64,000 bases of DNA from Gammaproteobacteria bacterium (lineage in GTDB: Bacteria > Pseudomonadota > Gammaproteobacteria > HK1), in the NCBI GenBank assembly GCA_021773795.1, contig JAJFJT010000036.1, positions 62,001 through 126,000 of the forward strand, read 5' to 3'. Positions 40,044 through 50,612 of the stretch are shown here, one piece after another; the stretch's first letter is position 1, and every line of letters starts with the position of its first letter. Position numbers and translations under genes: made by a program. The notes below the pieces were generated by a model that saw nothing but the letters and a program-made list of their open reading frames with translations, had not been told where the DNA came from and searched no databases.

Positions 40044-40712
40044 TTACTCACGTACCAGGGTTGCAAGTACACCAGAACCCGCCTTGACCCGCTCGCCAAT
40101 GCATACTTCAAAACATGAACTCAGGGGCACCAGCAATTCAAAATACCGGGCCCAGTATACGAAGCCACAGCGCTGCCCCTGGCCAATGCGTTCTCCCGGC
40201 GAGAAGCTAAAACGACAATGAAAAAACGGCGTGGTGCCCACTAAGCGGAACACGATATCGTCACCCTCATCGGTCTGAATCCAAGCCGTGTATTGCCGTT
40301 GTTTGGGGTCATTGGGCAGCGCTTCCCCAAGCCAGACTTCTTGTACTGTGCCCTCGGCAGGACTACGCAGACTGGTAATACCGGGGAGAGAAAGCCGCAT
40401 AACGAGACGTCGCAAGGGCCTTCCGAGACGCTTCTCCTCGATCTGAGCAATAGCCTCAACGCGGCCATCTACCGCCGCCAACACTGCTAGCGGCAGGGCC
40501 GGAATCATACGTTTGGGAAGGTGGAAAATACCCAGCAGCAGTGCCACCAGGATCCATAGGGGAAGCGAACAATACAGACTGTAGCCAAACCCCACCGCCA
40601 GTGCCAGAGCACCAACAAGGGCTAGGGGAAAGACCCCTTCACGCGCCAACACCGGAATAGTTCCAGTCGGGTGACAAGATTGCCCCGATCCGGTGAGCTG
40701 CAGGCAGCTCAC
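40044..40712 (-). CDS. Phosphatidylserine decarboxylase-like protein lacking the pyruvoyl site
   Basis: About 200-222 residues. Position (between ilvC and pssA), the N-terminal membrane hairpin (LAREGVFPLALVGALALAVG) and the blocks AVDGRVEAI and GTTPFFHCR match the short, archaeal-type decarboxylase family. In that family the self-processing Gly-Ser lies in a segment like RFGSRVD. Here the aligned segment is VYWARYFELLVP, with Trp187-Ala188 in place of Gly-Ser. Without that Ser no pyruvoyl group can form. It is either a non-enzymatic relative or uses another residue. A start near 40652 is more likely than 40712. Confidence 0.65.
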   Translation of the reverse strand: MSCLQLTGSGQSCHPTGTIPVLAREGVFPLALVGALALAVGFGYSLYCSLPLWILVALLLGIFHLPKRMIPALPLAVLAAVDGRVEAIAQIEEKRLGRPLRRLVMRLSLPGITSLRSPAEGTVQEVWLGEALPNDPKQRQYTAWIQTDEGDDIVFRLVGTTPFFHCRFSFSPGERIGQGQRCGFVYWARYFELLVPLSSCFEVCIGERVKAGSGVLATLVRE

Positions 40713-40714
40713 CG
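40691..40714. repeat. Perfect 11-bp inverted repeat after ilvC
   Basis: CGGTGAGCTGC and its exact mirror are separated by two bases, nine bases beyond the ilvC stop. No T-run follows on the minus strand, so it is not a standard terminator. It may protect the ilvC transcript end or bind a protein. Confidence 0.5.
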
Positions 40715-40723
40715 AAAAGGCAA

Positions 40724-41743
<1,020 letters not shown>

Positions 41744-41810
41744 TTATCTCGTCTGTAAAAGGCCCAAAATGGGCGTTGACTGGGCTCGTCGGCCGTCGGT
41801 TTATATAGCG

Positions 41811-42305
41811 TTAAATACGTAGGCTCTTGGTTCCACGTCCGATACCCAGGGCACCCGAACGCACCACCTCAAGAATGGATTTCGGCTCCAGAGCATCGAT
41901 AAAGGCGTCGAGTTTAGCGCCGACACCGGTGACTTCAATGGTATAGGTGGAGTTGGAAACATCGAGGATACGACCGCGGAAAATATCGCTAAGGCGCTTC
42001 AATTCCTCACGTCGGGCCCCGGTGGCGCGTACCTTGATTAACATCATGGCGCGCTCAACGTGCTCCCCTTCAGTAAGATCCAGCACCTTGATCACATCTA
42101 CCAGCTTATTCAGCTGCTTGGTGATCTGCTCGACGATCCCTTCGTCCTCTTCCCGGGTAACCAGGGTCAACCGTGAAACGGTCGGATCGTCAGTAGGGGC
42201 CACACACAGGGAATGAATATTGTAGCCACGCGCTGAGAACAATCCCGCCACCCGGCTCAGGGAGCCCGGCTCATTTTCCATCAGCATCGCTATGATATGG
42301 CGCAT
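41811..42305 (-). CDS. ilvN: Acetolactate synthase small subunit
   Basis: A 164-residue regulatory subunit with an N-terminal ACT domain (AMLMENEPGSLSRVAGLFSARGYNI) that binds valine for feedback control. The C-terminal domain, with RSGALGIGRG, follows. Its ATG shares one base with the ilvB stop (TGATG), so the subunits are made in coupled fashion. Confidence 0.95.
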   Translation of the reverse strand: MRHIIAMLMENEPGSLSRVAGLFSARGYNIHSLCVAPTDDPTVSRLTLVTREEDEGIVEQITKQLNKLVDVIKVLDLTEGEHVERAMMLIKVRATGARREELKRLSDIFRGRILDVSNSTYTIEVTGVGAKLDAFIDALEPKSILEVVRSGALGIGRGTKSLRI

Positions 42306-44008
42306 CAGGCTAGCTCCCTCAACAGCATCTCGTTGTGCCCTTTTCCGGCCTCCATCATCGGATAGACGTTTTCAGAAGGGTCAGTAATAAAATCCATAAA
42401 AACCAGGCGATCCTTGAGGGCCAAGGCCTCTTTCAACGCACCTTCCACATCACCGGGTTTATCGATACGCATTCCCACATGGCCAAAACTCTCCGCCAGT
42501 TTGCAGAAATCGGGGAGTGCTTCCAAATAGGTCTGAGAATAATTCTTATCGTAAAAAAACTCCTGCCACTGGCGCACCATGCCCAGATAACCGTTGTTCA
42601 GACTGATGATCTTGACCGGCAGGCCATACTGTTTGGCAGTGGCCAGCTCCTGTATGCACATCATGATACTGCCATCGCCGGTAATGCAGGCCACGGTCTC
42701 ATCCGGGTGTGCAAACTTCGCCCCCAAAGCCGCTGGCAAGCCAAAACCCATGGTCCCGAGCCCACCAGAATTAATCCAGTGTCGTGGGTCCTTGAAGGGA
42801 TAATACTGGGCCGCAAACATCTGATGCTGTCCCACATCCGAGGCCACATAAGCATCGCCGTTAGTGAGCTTATGGAAGGTCTCCAACACCATCTGCGGTT
42901 TGATCAACTCACTGGAATTGTCGTAGGAAAGGCACTTCTTCGCACGCCATCCCTCGATCTCCTCCCACCACGTTGCCAATGCCGCCTTATCTGCCTGCTG
43001 CTCACTGCTCTTAAGGGCCGTCAGCAATTCGCCGAGAACCTCCTTGACCCCTCCCACAATGGGCACATGGACCTTGACCACCTTGGAGATGGAAGCCGGG
43101 TCAATATCGATATGGATGATCTTTGCCTTGGGACAGAACTTTTTAACATCTCCCACCACGCGGTCATCGAAGCGGGCACCGATAGCAACGAGCACATCAC
43201 AACCGTGCATCGCCATATTGGCCTCATAGGTACCGTGCATACCGAGCATGCCAACAAACTGATGGTCCGTTCCAGGATAAGCGCCCAGCCCCATGAGAGT
43301 GCTGGTAATGGGATAACCCAGTTGCTGCACCAGTTGCCTTAATTCCTCCGAACTCTCGCCGAGGACCACGCCACCACCGGAATACACCATGGGACGCTTG
43401 GCACCGAGCATCAGCTTGAGCGCCTTCCTAATCTGCCCGCCATGTCCCCGGGTAACCGGACTATAGGAGCGCATCTCGACCTCAGCCGGATACACATAGT
43501 CGGCCTTGAGCGCGGTGACGTCCTTGGGGATATCCACTACTACCGGTCCGGGACGACCGGAAGTGGCCACATGAAAGGCCTTCTTCAGGGTCACGGCCAG
43601 ATCCTTCACATCCTTGACCAGGAAATTATGCTTTACACAGGGACGGGTAATGCCGACGCTATCCACCTCCTGAAAGGCATCGCTACCAATGGCCTGGGTG
43701 GGTACCTGCCCGGTAATAATCACCATGGGAATGGAATCCATATACGCGGTGGCTATACCCGTCACCGCATTGGTAGCACCAGGCCCCGATGTCACCAATA
43801 CCACGCCGGGCTTTCCGGTGGAGCGGGCATAGCCATCAGCCATGTGGGTGGCACCTTGCTCGTGACGGGGCAGGATATGTTTGACTGCATCCTGTTTGTA
43901 CAGCTCATCGTAAATAAACAGTACTGCGCCACCGGGATAACCAAAAAGATATTCCACTCCCTCGTCTTTAAGGAAGCGACAAAGGATTTGTGCGCCGGTG
44001 AGTTCCAC
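42305..44008 (-). CDS. ilvB: Acetolactate synthase large subunit
   Basis: About 567 residues, a thiamine-diphosphate enzyme at the branch point of valine, leucine and isoleucine synthesis. Landmarks are YPGGAVLFIYDEL, HEQGATHMADGYARSTGKPGVVLVTSGPGATN, and the cofactor motif from GDGSIMMC to LNNGYLGMVRQWQEFFY. GTG 44008 is preferred to ATG 44023 because the family starts MELxGAQIL and GAGG lies nine bases upstream. A hairpin with a T-run lies directly in front of the gene. Confidence 0.95.
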   Translation of the reverse strand: MELTGAQILCRFLKDEGVEYLFGYPGGAVLFIYDELYKQDAVKHILPRHEQGATHMADGYARSTGKPGVVLVTSGPGATNAVTGIATAYMDSIPMVIITGQVPTQAIGSDAFQEVDSVGITRPCVKHNFLVKDVKDLAVTLKKAFHVATSGRPGPVVVDIPKDVTALKADYVYPAEVEMRSYSPVTRGHGGQIRKALKLMLGAKRPMVYSGGGVVLGESSEELRQLVQQLGYPITSTLMGLGAYPGTDHQFVGMLGMHGTYEANMAMHGCDVLVAIGARFDDRVVGDVKKFCPKAKIIHIDIDPASISKVVKVHVPIVGGVKEVLGELLTALKSSEQQADKAALATWWEEIEGWRAKKCLSYDNSSELIKPQMVLETFHKLTNGDAYVASDVGQHQMFAAQYYPFKDPRHWINSGGLGTMGFGLPAALGAKFAHPDETVACITGDGSIMMCIQELATAKQYGLPVKIISLNNGYLGMVRQWQEFFYDKNYSQTYLEALPDFCKLAESFGHVGMRIDKPGDVEGALKEALALKDRLVFMDFITDPSENVYPMMEAGKGHNEMLLRELA

Positions 44009-44026
44009 GATTGACAACCTCATAAA

Positions 44027-44050
44027 TGAAAAATGCCCGCAATAGCGGGC
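44027..44050 (-). terminator. Intrinsic terminator-like hairpin in the ilvB leader
   Basis: On the minus strand GCCCGC-TATT-GCGGGC is followed by ATTTTTCATTT and lies 19-42 bases before the ilvB start. A terminator in this position suggests attenuation of ilvBNC. A 38-codon frame (44136-44020) with an AGGA site runs through it and contains a cluster of Leu/Ile codons, but lacks the long runs of classic ilv leaders. Confidence 0.5.
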
Positions 44051-44109
44051 GCTGATACAGCATGCTGACCGGGTAAATTACTGCGTATTTGCAGATAGAT
44101 CAAGAGACT

Positions 44110-44206
44110 AGAAGTCTGTCGGCAGGGTGAGAGCATATTAAATCCTATCCATAATGTCAGCGCACAACTGGTCTTCCATGGCTGCAATTTTACGCGTTCG
44201 CCTCAA
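44110..44206 (-). repeat. Copy A of a 97-bp inverted repeat bounding the island
   Basis: Read on the minus strand, this segment matches 51810-51906 (plus strand) over 97 bases with four mismatches. In one frame both copies read LRRTRKIAAMEDQLC, then DIMDRI. Two of the four differences are silent and one makes a stop in copy A. This looks like the 3' remnant of one gene, possibly a transposase. Copy A lies upstream of ilvB. Confidence 0.75.
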
Positions 44207-44730
44207 TCCCTTTTTCGCTAGACTGTGACTGGAAGCCAGCTGGCAGGAGCTTAGAAAATAGCATTTTGACTTCGTCTGCAAACGTCCCCTGAGCGCCTTT
44301 GAGGCGCTAGCAGCCTAAGCAGTGCCGGGATGGCGGTGTTTTCATTGCTTTTGTGCGCTACCTTTTGCTGCCGGTAATCACCCCTAAAAATGGCTGCATT
44401 CAGAAGTGGAGTTTTCTCAGCAAGTGAGCGGAGAGGAAATTCTGAATGAAGAAATACCCTATATCATTAGCCAGATCTTGGCGTTCCTGAAACAGGCCGG
44501 GTCCATGGTACCTGTCCCTGTCTTACGTCAGGAGCACGGCATGAACGGTGCCGGTTTCTAATAAATAGCGGACAAAATATGGTGGCATGGATGCCTCATA
44601 TGATGTTCAGACTCGGACAGTGTGCCGAAAAGCGATGGAGACGAGGTGATAATAGTCGATCAGGACGCCGCTTGAATCAAGCAGCTAAATACAACTTTCG
44701 ACAATAACTCGTTTATTGGCGCCACCTTGC
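44207..44730. other. Non-coding stretch at the left edge of the island
   Basis: Apart from the continuation of the copy A frame (to about 44275, reading AKKGLRRTR) and a small AGCGCC/GGCGCT hairpin near 44290, I see no gene or RNA here. It is probably degraded mobile DNA. Confidence 0.4.
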
Positions 44731-45456
44731 TTATTTTAAGACAAAGTGCTCACTAAAAACCTTAATTCCCTGAACATATTTAGAGATTTTTTCTATTCTA
44801 AGGGCGAATTCCCTCGTAATTTCATCAGCTCCCCGCTCATATCCAGTGGCATATTTAAGTTCAACGATAATATTGGGGTCACTTTTTACGAAACTGAAAT
44901 CGGCACGCATCTTTCGAAATGGCGAATAAGAGAGATTTCGATCTACCGTTATCCTATATAGCCCATCGATTGAAGCGTAATAACTTCTCTCATACTGATT
45001 GAATAATGTGCAGTTTAAACCCTTTGACAAAAGACAAAGGCCGCTCTCATCCCGGGTGTCTGCTAATAGGTTACTAACACCTTCCTGAGTTATATCTTTA
45101 CCAAAATAAAAGGACCCCATAGGCACTCGTATTTTATCACCTACTAATCCAAATTTTCGCTTTACTTCAAGTGTTGGTCTAATCGTTTTTGTAAAAGCAT
45201 CTCCATACCACCGAATTCGATGTTTTATCCGTGGTGACAATCCTTCTATATTTTCAAAATACGCTGCAAAATCTTGCGTATCCAAATAAATATTATTTAC
45301 CGTACGATCAGGATGAACTTTCACAAATCCATAGGAGTGCAACAATATCAGCAGGTTCATCTCTTTAGTATCAATATGGGTTGGATGAAATTTTCTCTCA
45401 TACCGAAAATCGTCATTACTTGAGATCATGTTGTTCATATCATTGCGCGGTTTCAA
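44731..45456 (-). CDS. VTC-domain (polyphosphate polymerase-like) protein
   Basis: A 241-residue VTC domain, a member of the triphosphate tunnel metalloenzyme fold. In yeast Vtc4 this domain makes polyphosphate from ATP. The tunnel residues are visible: RYERKFHP, NNIYLDTQDF, RIRWYG, LEVKRKFG, QYERSYYAS, RITVDRNLSY and IVELKYATG. It has no membrane segment. It is the last gene of the reconstructed operon DUF4956 - CotH - VTC, separated from the CotH gene only by a decayed IS. The true start may be M10 (about 45438). It is AT-richer than the core genes. Confidence 0.8.
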   Translation of the reverse strand: MKPRNDMNNMISSNDDFRYERKFHPTHIDTKEMNLLILLHSYGFVKVHPDRTVNNIYLDTQDFAAYFENIEGLSPRIKHRIRWYGDAFTKTIRPTLEVKRKFGLVGDKIRVPMGSFYFGKDITQEGVSNLLADTRDESGLCLLSKGLNCTLFNQYERSYYASIDGLYRITVDRNLSYSPFRKMRADFSFVKSDPNIIVELKYATGYERGADEITREFALRIEKISKYVQGIKVFSEHFVLK

Positions 45457-45475
45457 CTATTAGCTGCAACAGCTT

Positions 45476-46580
45476 TGGAAGCTCTGAACAATTCGCACTA
45501 CCAGCGGCTTTCCAATCATGGACCAATCAAGCATTCGACAAATTAGTCGTGTTTCGTACAGTCTCAAGTTTGTCCCTGCCGTTAGTCCCGAATTTCCGGT
45601 TCAACCGAAGGTTGCAGGCCCACCCTAGCTAGGTTGGCTGCAACAATACGCATCGAGCCATGTACAGATTGTCCCGCCCCCGGTAGTGCACCTTCCTGAA
45701 TCCAAATAGCCGTTGGAGAACCAAGAACGGATGCTCCGCCTAGGCCCATACCCGAGACTTAGTATGATTCCTGACATTCGCTTCATCACTCGAGAAACGG
45801 TGACTATGTCCTTTCTTATGGATAAAGTCGTGCTTGGGGGCACACGTGACCGAAGCGCTTCGCGTTGCCTGGAGTAGATAGAATCCCCCCAACACACGGG
45901 TTTCTCCACTGTGCAGCGAGTCCCCAGCAATTGCCTGTAATGCACGTTCGCCGCTGTGATGGTCACCGAGTGAATCAGTTTACACCGGCTGTCGACACAA
46001 ATATGTGCCTTTACACCAAAGTAACACTGATTTCCTGTCTTGGTCATGTACATTTTCGGGTCCCGCCTGCCTTCCCGCGTCTTTTGGTTGAATTGCGCGC
46101 ACCGACATTGGTGCTGGTGCCAAGATTCAGACCATGTTCCTGAAGGTATTCCCCAGTCGTTACAAACAACTGGCCACCCAGATTGTGAACCTTTAGCAGG
46201 TGGCGGAACTTGCGTACTATCGTTTCGTCCGGTGCCGGCTCACGCTCGAGGTGAATGCCAATAAATTGGCGCATGGCAGGCGAGTCATACAAAACTTCTT
46301 TTACCACTGGCTCGGAGAGGTTGGCCCAGTGGCGCGGGAAATGGATACGCAGCATACGTTTCAGCAGCACAGGAGGACGGCCCGCACCTTTGAGCTTTGG
46401 GTAAAATGGCTTAATCACACTGCACAATTCACGCCCGGAAATAATCTGCTCCATCTCGGCAAGAAATTGCTCCCAGCGAGTCCGCTTGCGATACCTTTCG
46501 AACGCTTCATCAGCGAAGGTTGGTTGGTCCATGGGGTGGGGCTCGGATTATTTGAAATGATAAATAACTTAGAGCTTCCA
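45476..46580 (-). mobile_element. Decayed IS5-family element 1
   Basis: The ends match as inverted repeats TGGAAGCTCT (45476 on plus, 46580 on minus). Inside, 46532-46044 encodes the N-terminal half of an IS5-type transposase (RTRWEQFLAEMEQI; HWANLSEPVVKEVLYDSPAMRQFIGI). A shifted frame down to 45625 carries TKTGNQCYFGVKAHICVDSRCKLIHSV, the DDE-domain part. The two halves are out of frame near 46075, and the C-terminus is scrambled. No target duplication is recognisable. It is inserted six bases after the CotH stop. Confidence 0.8.
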
Positions 46581-46585
46581 TAGTC

Positions 46586-49264
46586 TTATTCAGTAGAAAT
46601 TTGGTCCTTTAAGCTTTCCGAATTCCAACCTCTCTCTTTTCCGTTAACCCGCAGCCGAGAATCCGGCTCCATCAGGTAAGTTCCTATTTTTGATTCCTTT
46701 AAGACCGCAATTGGACTTTCATATTCACTCTTTTTCTTATAAACAGCGACACCCATTTTTGATTTTGTGGTATCCACTTTTTCAGCCCGGAGCATAGACC
46801 CGTCCTTCACAGCAATGCCAATCTCGGAACTGACAATCTGAAAATCAATAAGATTCATATTGCTTGCTTCACCAACACTAATGCCTTTATCATTGATATT
46901 TTTCATGTAAATGGATTTAATAGAAATATTCGTCCCAGATACATCTATGCCATCATTTCCTATATTCTCAAATCGAGAATTTCTAACTGATCCGACCGAA
47001 AAATCAGAGTCAAATGCGTCAGAAGACACCTTCATGAATTTTACGCCATCGATATGGAAATTAGATGCGACAATATTCAGCGCATCTTCCGCATTAATAT
47101 TCATAAATGTAACATTTCTAATATTTACATCTGATTTATAAAAGAAGGTTGTCGATGTCATATTCCATTGTTGGTTCGAAAGTATGGAAAGATTGCTGAA
47201 GACAACATTGTCCAAAATAGACGTTCCCTTTGCCTCCATGACGACAATACCTTGCCCCGTCAAATCGCTACTTGTGATTACCAACGAAGCATCCTCGCTT
47301 CCTTCAAAACGCACAGGGCCGTTCACAATTATTCGGGCACCTTTGATGAGGTCTATTTCGCCCCCACGTTTTGCAAGCTTGTAACCTTCAGGTAACGTTA
47401 GCGACCGGTCTAAAACAATTTTGCCCGGGTGTAAGGAAATGGTTTTTAAGGCCTCATTTATAGTGATAAAGGGTAGAGCGGAAATTTCCTTAATGTTGCC
47501 CTTGCCAGGTCTATCCCATTGTGTGCGTTCGCCAAAGTAATGGAAATAAAATTCTTGAAACAACCACTTCTCTGCCCCCATTGGACGGTAAACATAGCCA
47601 TCTCGAACATTATTAATTACTGGTGCTGCATTGTCAGATGTCGCATTTGCGTCGATAGAGTACGCGTCTGTAACTCGCCATTCTCCAAACTGAGACTTTC
47701 TCACCCCCTGTACAATTAACTCAGATGATGGGCTATACACATTTCCTTTATAGCGGAATTTTCCAAACTCTATGGGCAAGGAATGTCGATTACGAACAGA
47801 CAGTTGAATTTTACCCTTTTCCGTGCGCGCCACGAATGCGCCAACATACTCATTTGGATGAAGACGTCTAGAAATGTAATCTCGTCTCGTGATGAAGTCC
47901 TTCACCGAGAAAATTTTGAACAAACCCGGTGCAGCTCTCCTATCGCGTAACTTTGAACCCCAAGATGCGAAATACCACAAATCGACTATAGGAAAATCTT
48001 TTGATATGAAACCCAAATGGCGTTCAATCTCATCTGAAATTGCACTAAAAAAGGTCTCCAAATATCCAGGTTGAGACAACCTCTCCATACTTCGAATATA
48101 AGCCTCGACAAATCGCCGGTTAGATGTCAATTTTCTGTCAAATAATGCACTAATCAGCATGTCGGCTTCATTCAAAGGCCAACGCAGTTTTCTTCGGTCA
48201 CCAGTCATCGAGTTATCGGAAAAAATGGATGTCGTATCCAAAACAAGAAAGTGTCCATCAAAACCTATCGGTTCAAATTTTTGAGTTATTGGATTGAAAT
48301 AGAACTTAACACTTTTCCCGAGGGCGCCGTGCCACGTGTTTAAAACGTCGCAAATTGCCACATACCGTCCCAGCAACTCAGAATCAAATGCGTCATCAAT
48401 GCCAATCTCCCCACGCTGGAACTTTTCCATTTTCTGAATTGCTTGAGAGAGAAGTTGGGGATCGTTCTTTTTCCAGGTATTTTTTTTGTAGACTTGCACT
48501 GGCGGCCATGCGCGATCGATCGGTATATCACTCTCAAAATCACCAAGGATCGGACCGTCACGACGTCCATTATTTTCGATTAAGCGCTTTTCAAAATGTT
48601 CTTCAAGAACATACGCACCCATGTCCTTTCCATTAATAGCCAATGTCACGAACTCATAACGCAAACTAATAATACCCTATTTTTTCAATAACTTATGAAA
48701 CACCCATTCGGACAGAAAATTTCTCGCTACCGGGCGCTGAAGAGAAAATACTCTCATTCCCATGATCGTCTTGTTGTCTCTAACTTTAATACGAAAGGAC
48801 CAATTCTTCGGATCAGTCCAGTGAAGTCGCCTGTCACCTTTTAGTCTGATCTTTATTGGATAAGCTCTATCATCAATGCGGATAGACGCTTTCACCTCTG
48901 TTTCCGAGCGGCTGGTGGAAGATATTTCCTGATCTACATATGAAACAAATTCCAACTTTCGGTAATTTTTTTGCTTAATGTCAATATTCAGCACTGGGTA
49001 ATCTGGGTTGTACCCAAGAATTCTAAGAGGCTCAATTCTATAACCCGCTAATTCATTAAGCGACTTTTTGGCGGTCGCTAGACCAAGTCGGAAAAAGCCT
49101 GGATTTTGATATAATAATTGTTCTCCGACATAAAAAGTGACCGCACCCATAAGAACAACTACGGATAACTGAAAAACCCCAAGCCAGGCAAAAATACGTA
49201 ACCAGATGGATGTTTTTTGTGCCGAACCATCCTCCGTAACATTTTCTTTTTTAATTATAGACAC
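46586..49264 (-). pseudogene. CotH-kinase-like protein with beta-helix domain, split by an in-frame amber codon
   Basis: An 892-codon frame interrupted once by TAG at codon 196 (48677-48679). Frame and similarity continue on both sides: HKLLKK, stop, then GIISLRYEFVTLAINGKDMGAYVLEEHFEKRLIE, which is CotH-kinase sequence. An N-terminal membrane helix (about 25-48) is followed by the CotH domain (to about 480, with GFDGHFLVLD as the probable metal site). A C-terminal right-handed beta-helix follows, rich in Asn/Ile/Ser repeats (about 600-870). In Bacillus, CotH is an atypical kinase that phosphorylates spore coat proteins. Here the two parts might be made separately, by readthrough, or not at all. 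Confidence 0.75.
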
Positions 49265-49293
49265 TAGTTAAGACACCTATCGCCAATACCTAC

Positions 49294-50578
49294 CAGGCTG
49301 TCAACAATTGCGCTAAAAAGGGGGTGTTATGGAATTTTGTAATTTCAAAAATTAGATTTATGCGAGTTTTATAGAGCATCCGAACAAATAGTCTCTTTAT
49401 TTCTTCCGTTTTATTGCCTGTTGTTATCGGTTTCACAAGAATCGGGCGCAACTGCCCCGCTATGGAGACATTACAGCCAAAATATTGCACATTCGGCGAG
49501 TTGTAGCTGATCAGCGTCACCAACATCTGAAAACCAACTCGCTCCTTGCCCTAGAATTTTGTTTTTTTATCGATCCGACCGCTTTTTCCAAGCCAAAGAT
49601 TTCTTCGATGCACTTTCGGATTCGTTGACTCACTTCATAGCCCGAATGGAATGTAGTCCGTCCACCAATCGCGGGAAGCTGGTTGGTATTATTCTGTGCA
49701 ACATGCGGAGTAATCTTGAGTTTGCAAGTATCGGCCACGAAGCCTTGGGTATCATAGATGCTTACCCGCACCGACAGTAATTTGATGCGTAACCGGGTGC
49801 TCAGCCGGCATCTCAATGGCACTGTCGCGTTCTGCCGTGCCGCCAACTTGGGTGATGGGGGAATCCACCACCAAGCCGTTGTTATTTTCCATCAGGGCAT
49901 GTCCCATGTAATAGAGTTTGACTTCCTTGCCGAGACCCTTACGAAGCATCTTGGCTTCAGGATCTGTCGTCGAACCATGGGTCTCATTCTTGCGCTTCTC
50001 ACCATGAAAGTGCCGATCCGGGTTACGCTCGCTCCCTCGAAGTCGTTCACCCGAGCCATCTTTGGGGCGAATATTCTTCATCGACGCCTATTCCTCGATC
50101 AGAGTGCCATCCACACTGAAATGTTCGTCCGACGACAGTCTCTTATCCTTGGCCTGAGCCAGGACGAGATCAAAAAATTCATGTGTGATATCCGATTCCG
50201 GCAAATGGTCTCGGTTCTTAGAGAAAGTCGCGTGGTCCCAGACGGAAACATCCATCGACAGACCACAATAAACCGCCGGAACGGCAAATTGCAGTCGAAT
50301 TGTTCACATAGCAGCCGCTCACTTCGAATCGAATAGAAAATCTGCAATAGCGAGGCTCGCAGCAACTTTTCTGGCACAATCAACGGGCGTTCCGGGTCCG
50401 CATAAACTGCCTCGAACTGGGTACTCAGCTTCGCCTTGTTAACCATCTCTCGTACAGGACGCAGCGGATGCGTAGCTGAAACGTATTTCTTGATTAACAT
50501 CAACGCCGCGCATCGATAGAGACCCCTTTGCTATGGTTCGATCAAACAGGCCGAAAATATGAGTCTTTCAACAACCTG
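49294..50578 (-). mobile_element. Decayed IS5-family element 2
   Basis: The ends share CAGGYTGTYRA as inverted repeats, flanked by CTAC on the left and CTAG on the right, close to the four-base duplication of IS5 elements. Three broken frames encode a transposase: 50503-50099 (THPLRPVREMVNKA; IRSERLLCEQFDCNLPFRRFI), 50081-49752 (FHGEKRKNETHGSTTDPEAK; GHALMENNNGLVVDSP) and 49846-49517 (TPHVAQNNTN; YEVSQRIRKCIEEIFG). Frameshifts and stops make it inactive. It differs in sequence from element 1 and fills the gap between the DUF4956 and CotH genes. Confidence 0.8.
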
Positions 50579-50612
50579 CTAGTATCGCCATCCGGCAGAA
50601 CAAGCAGTCAAT

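Noticed and set aside
49290..49526. A separate 78-codon gene on the minus strand
   Set aside because: It lies inside IS element 2 and reads as the scrambled 3' end of its transposase.
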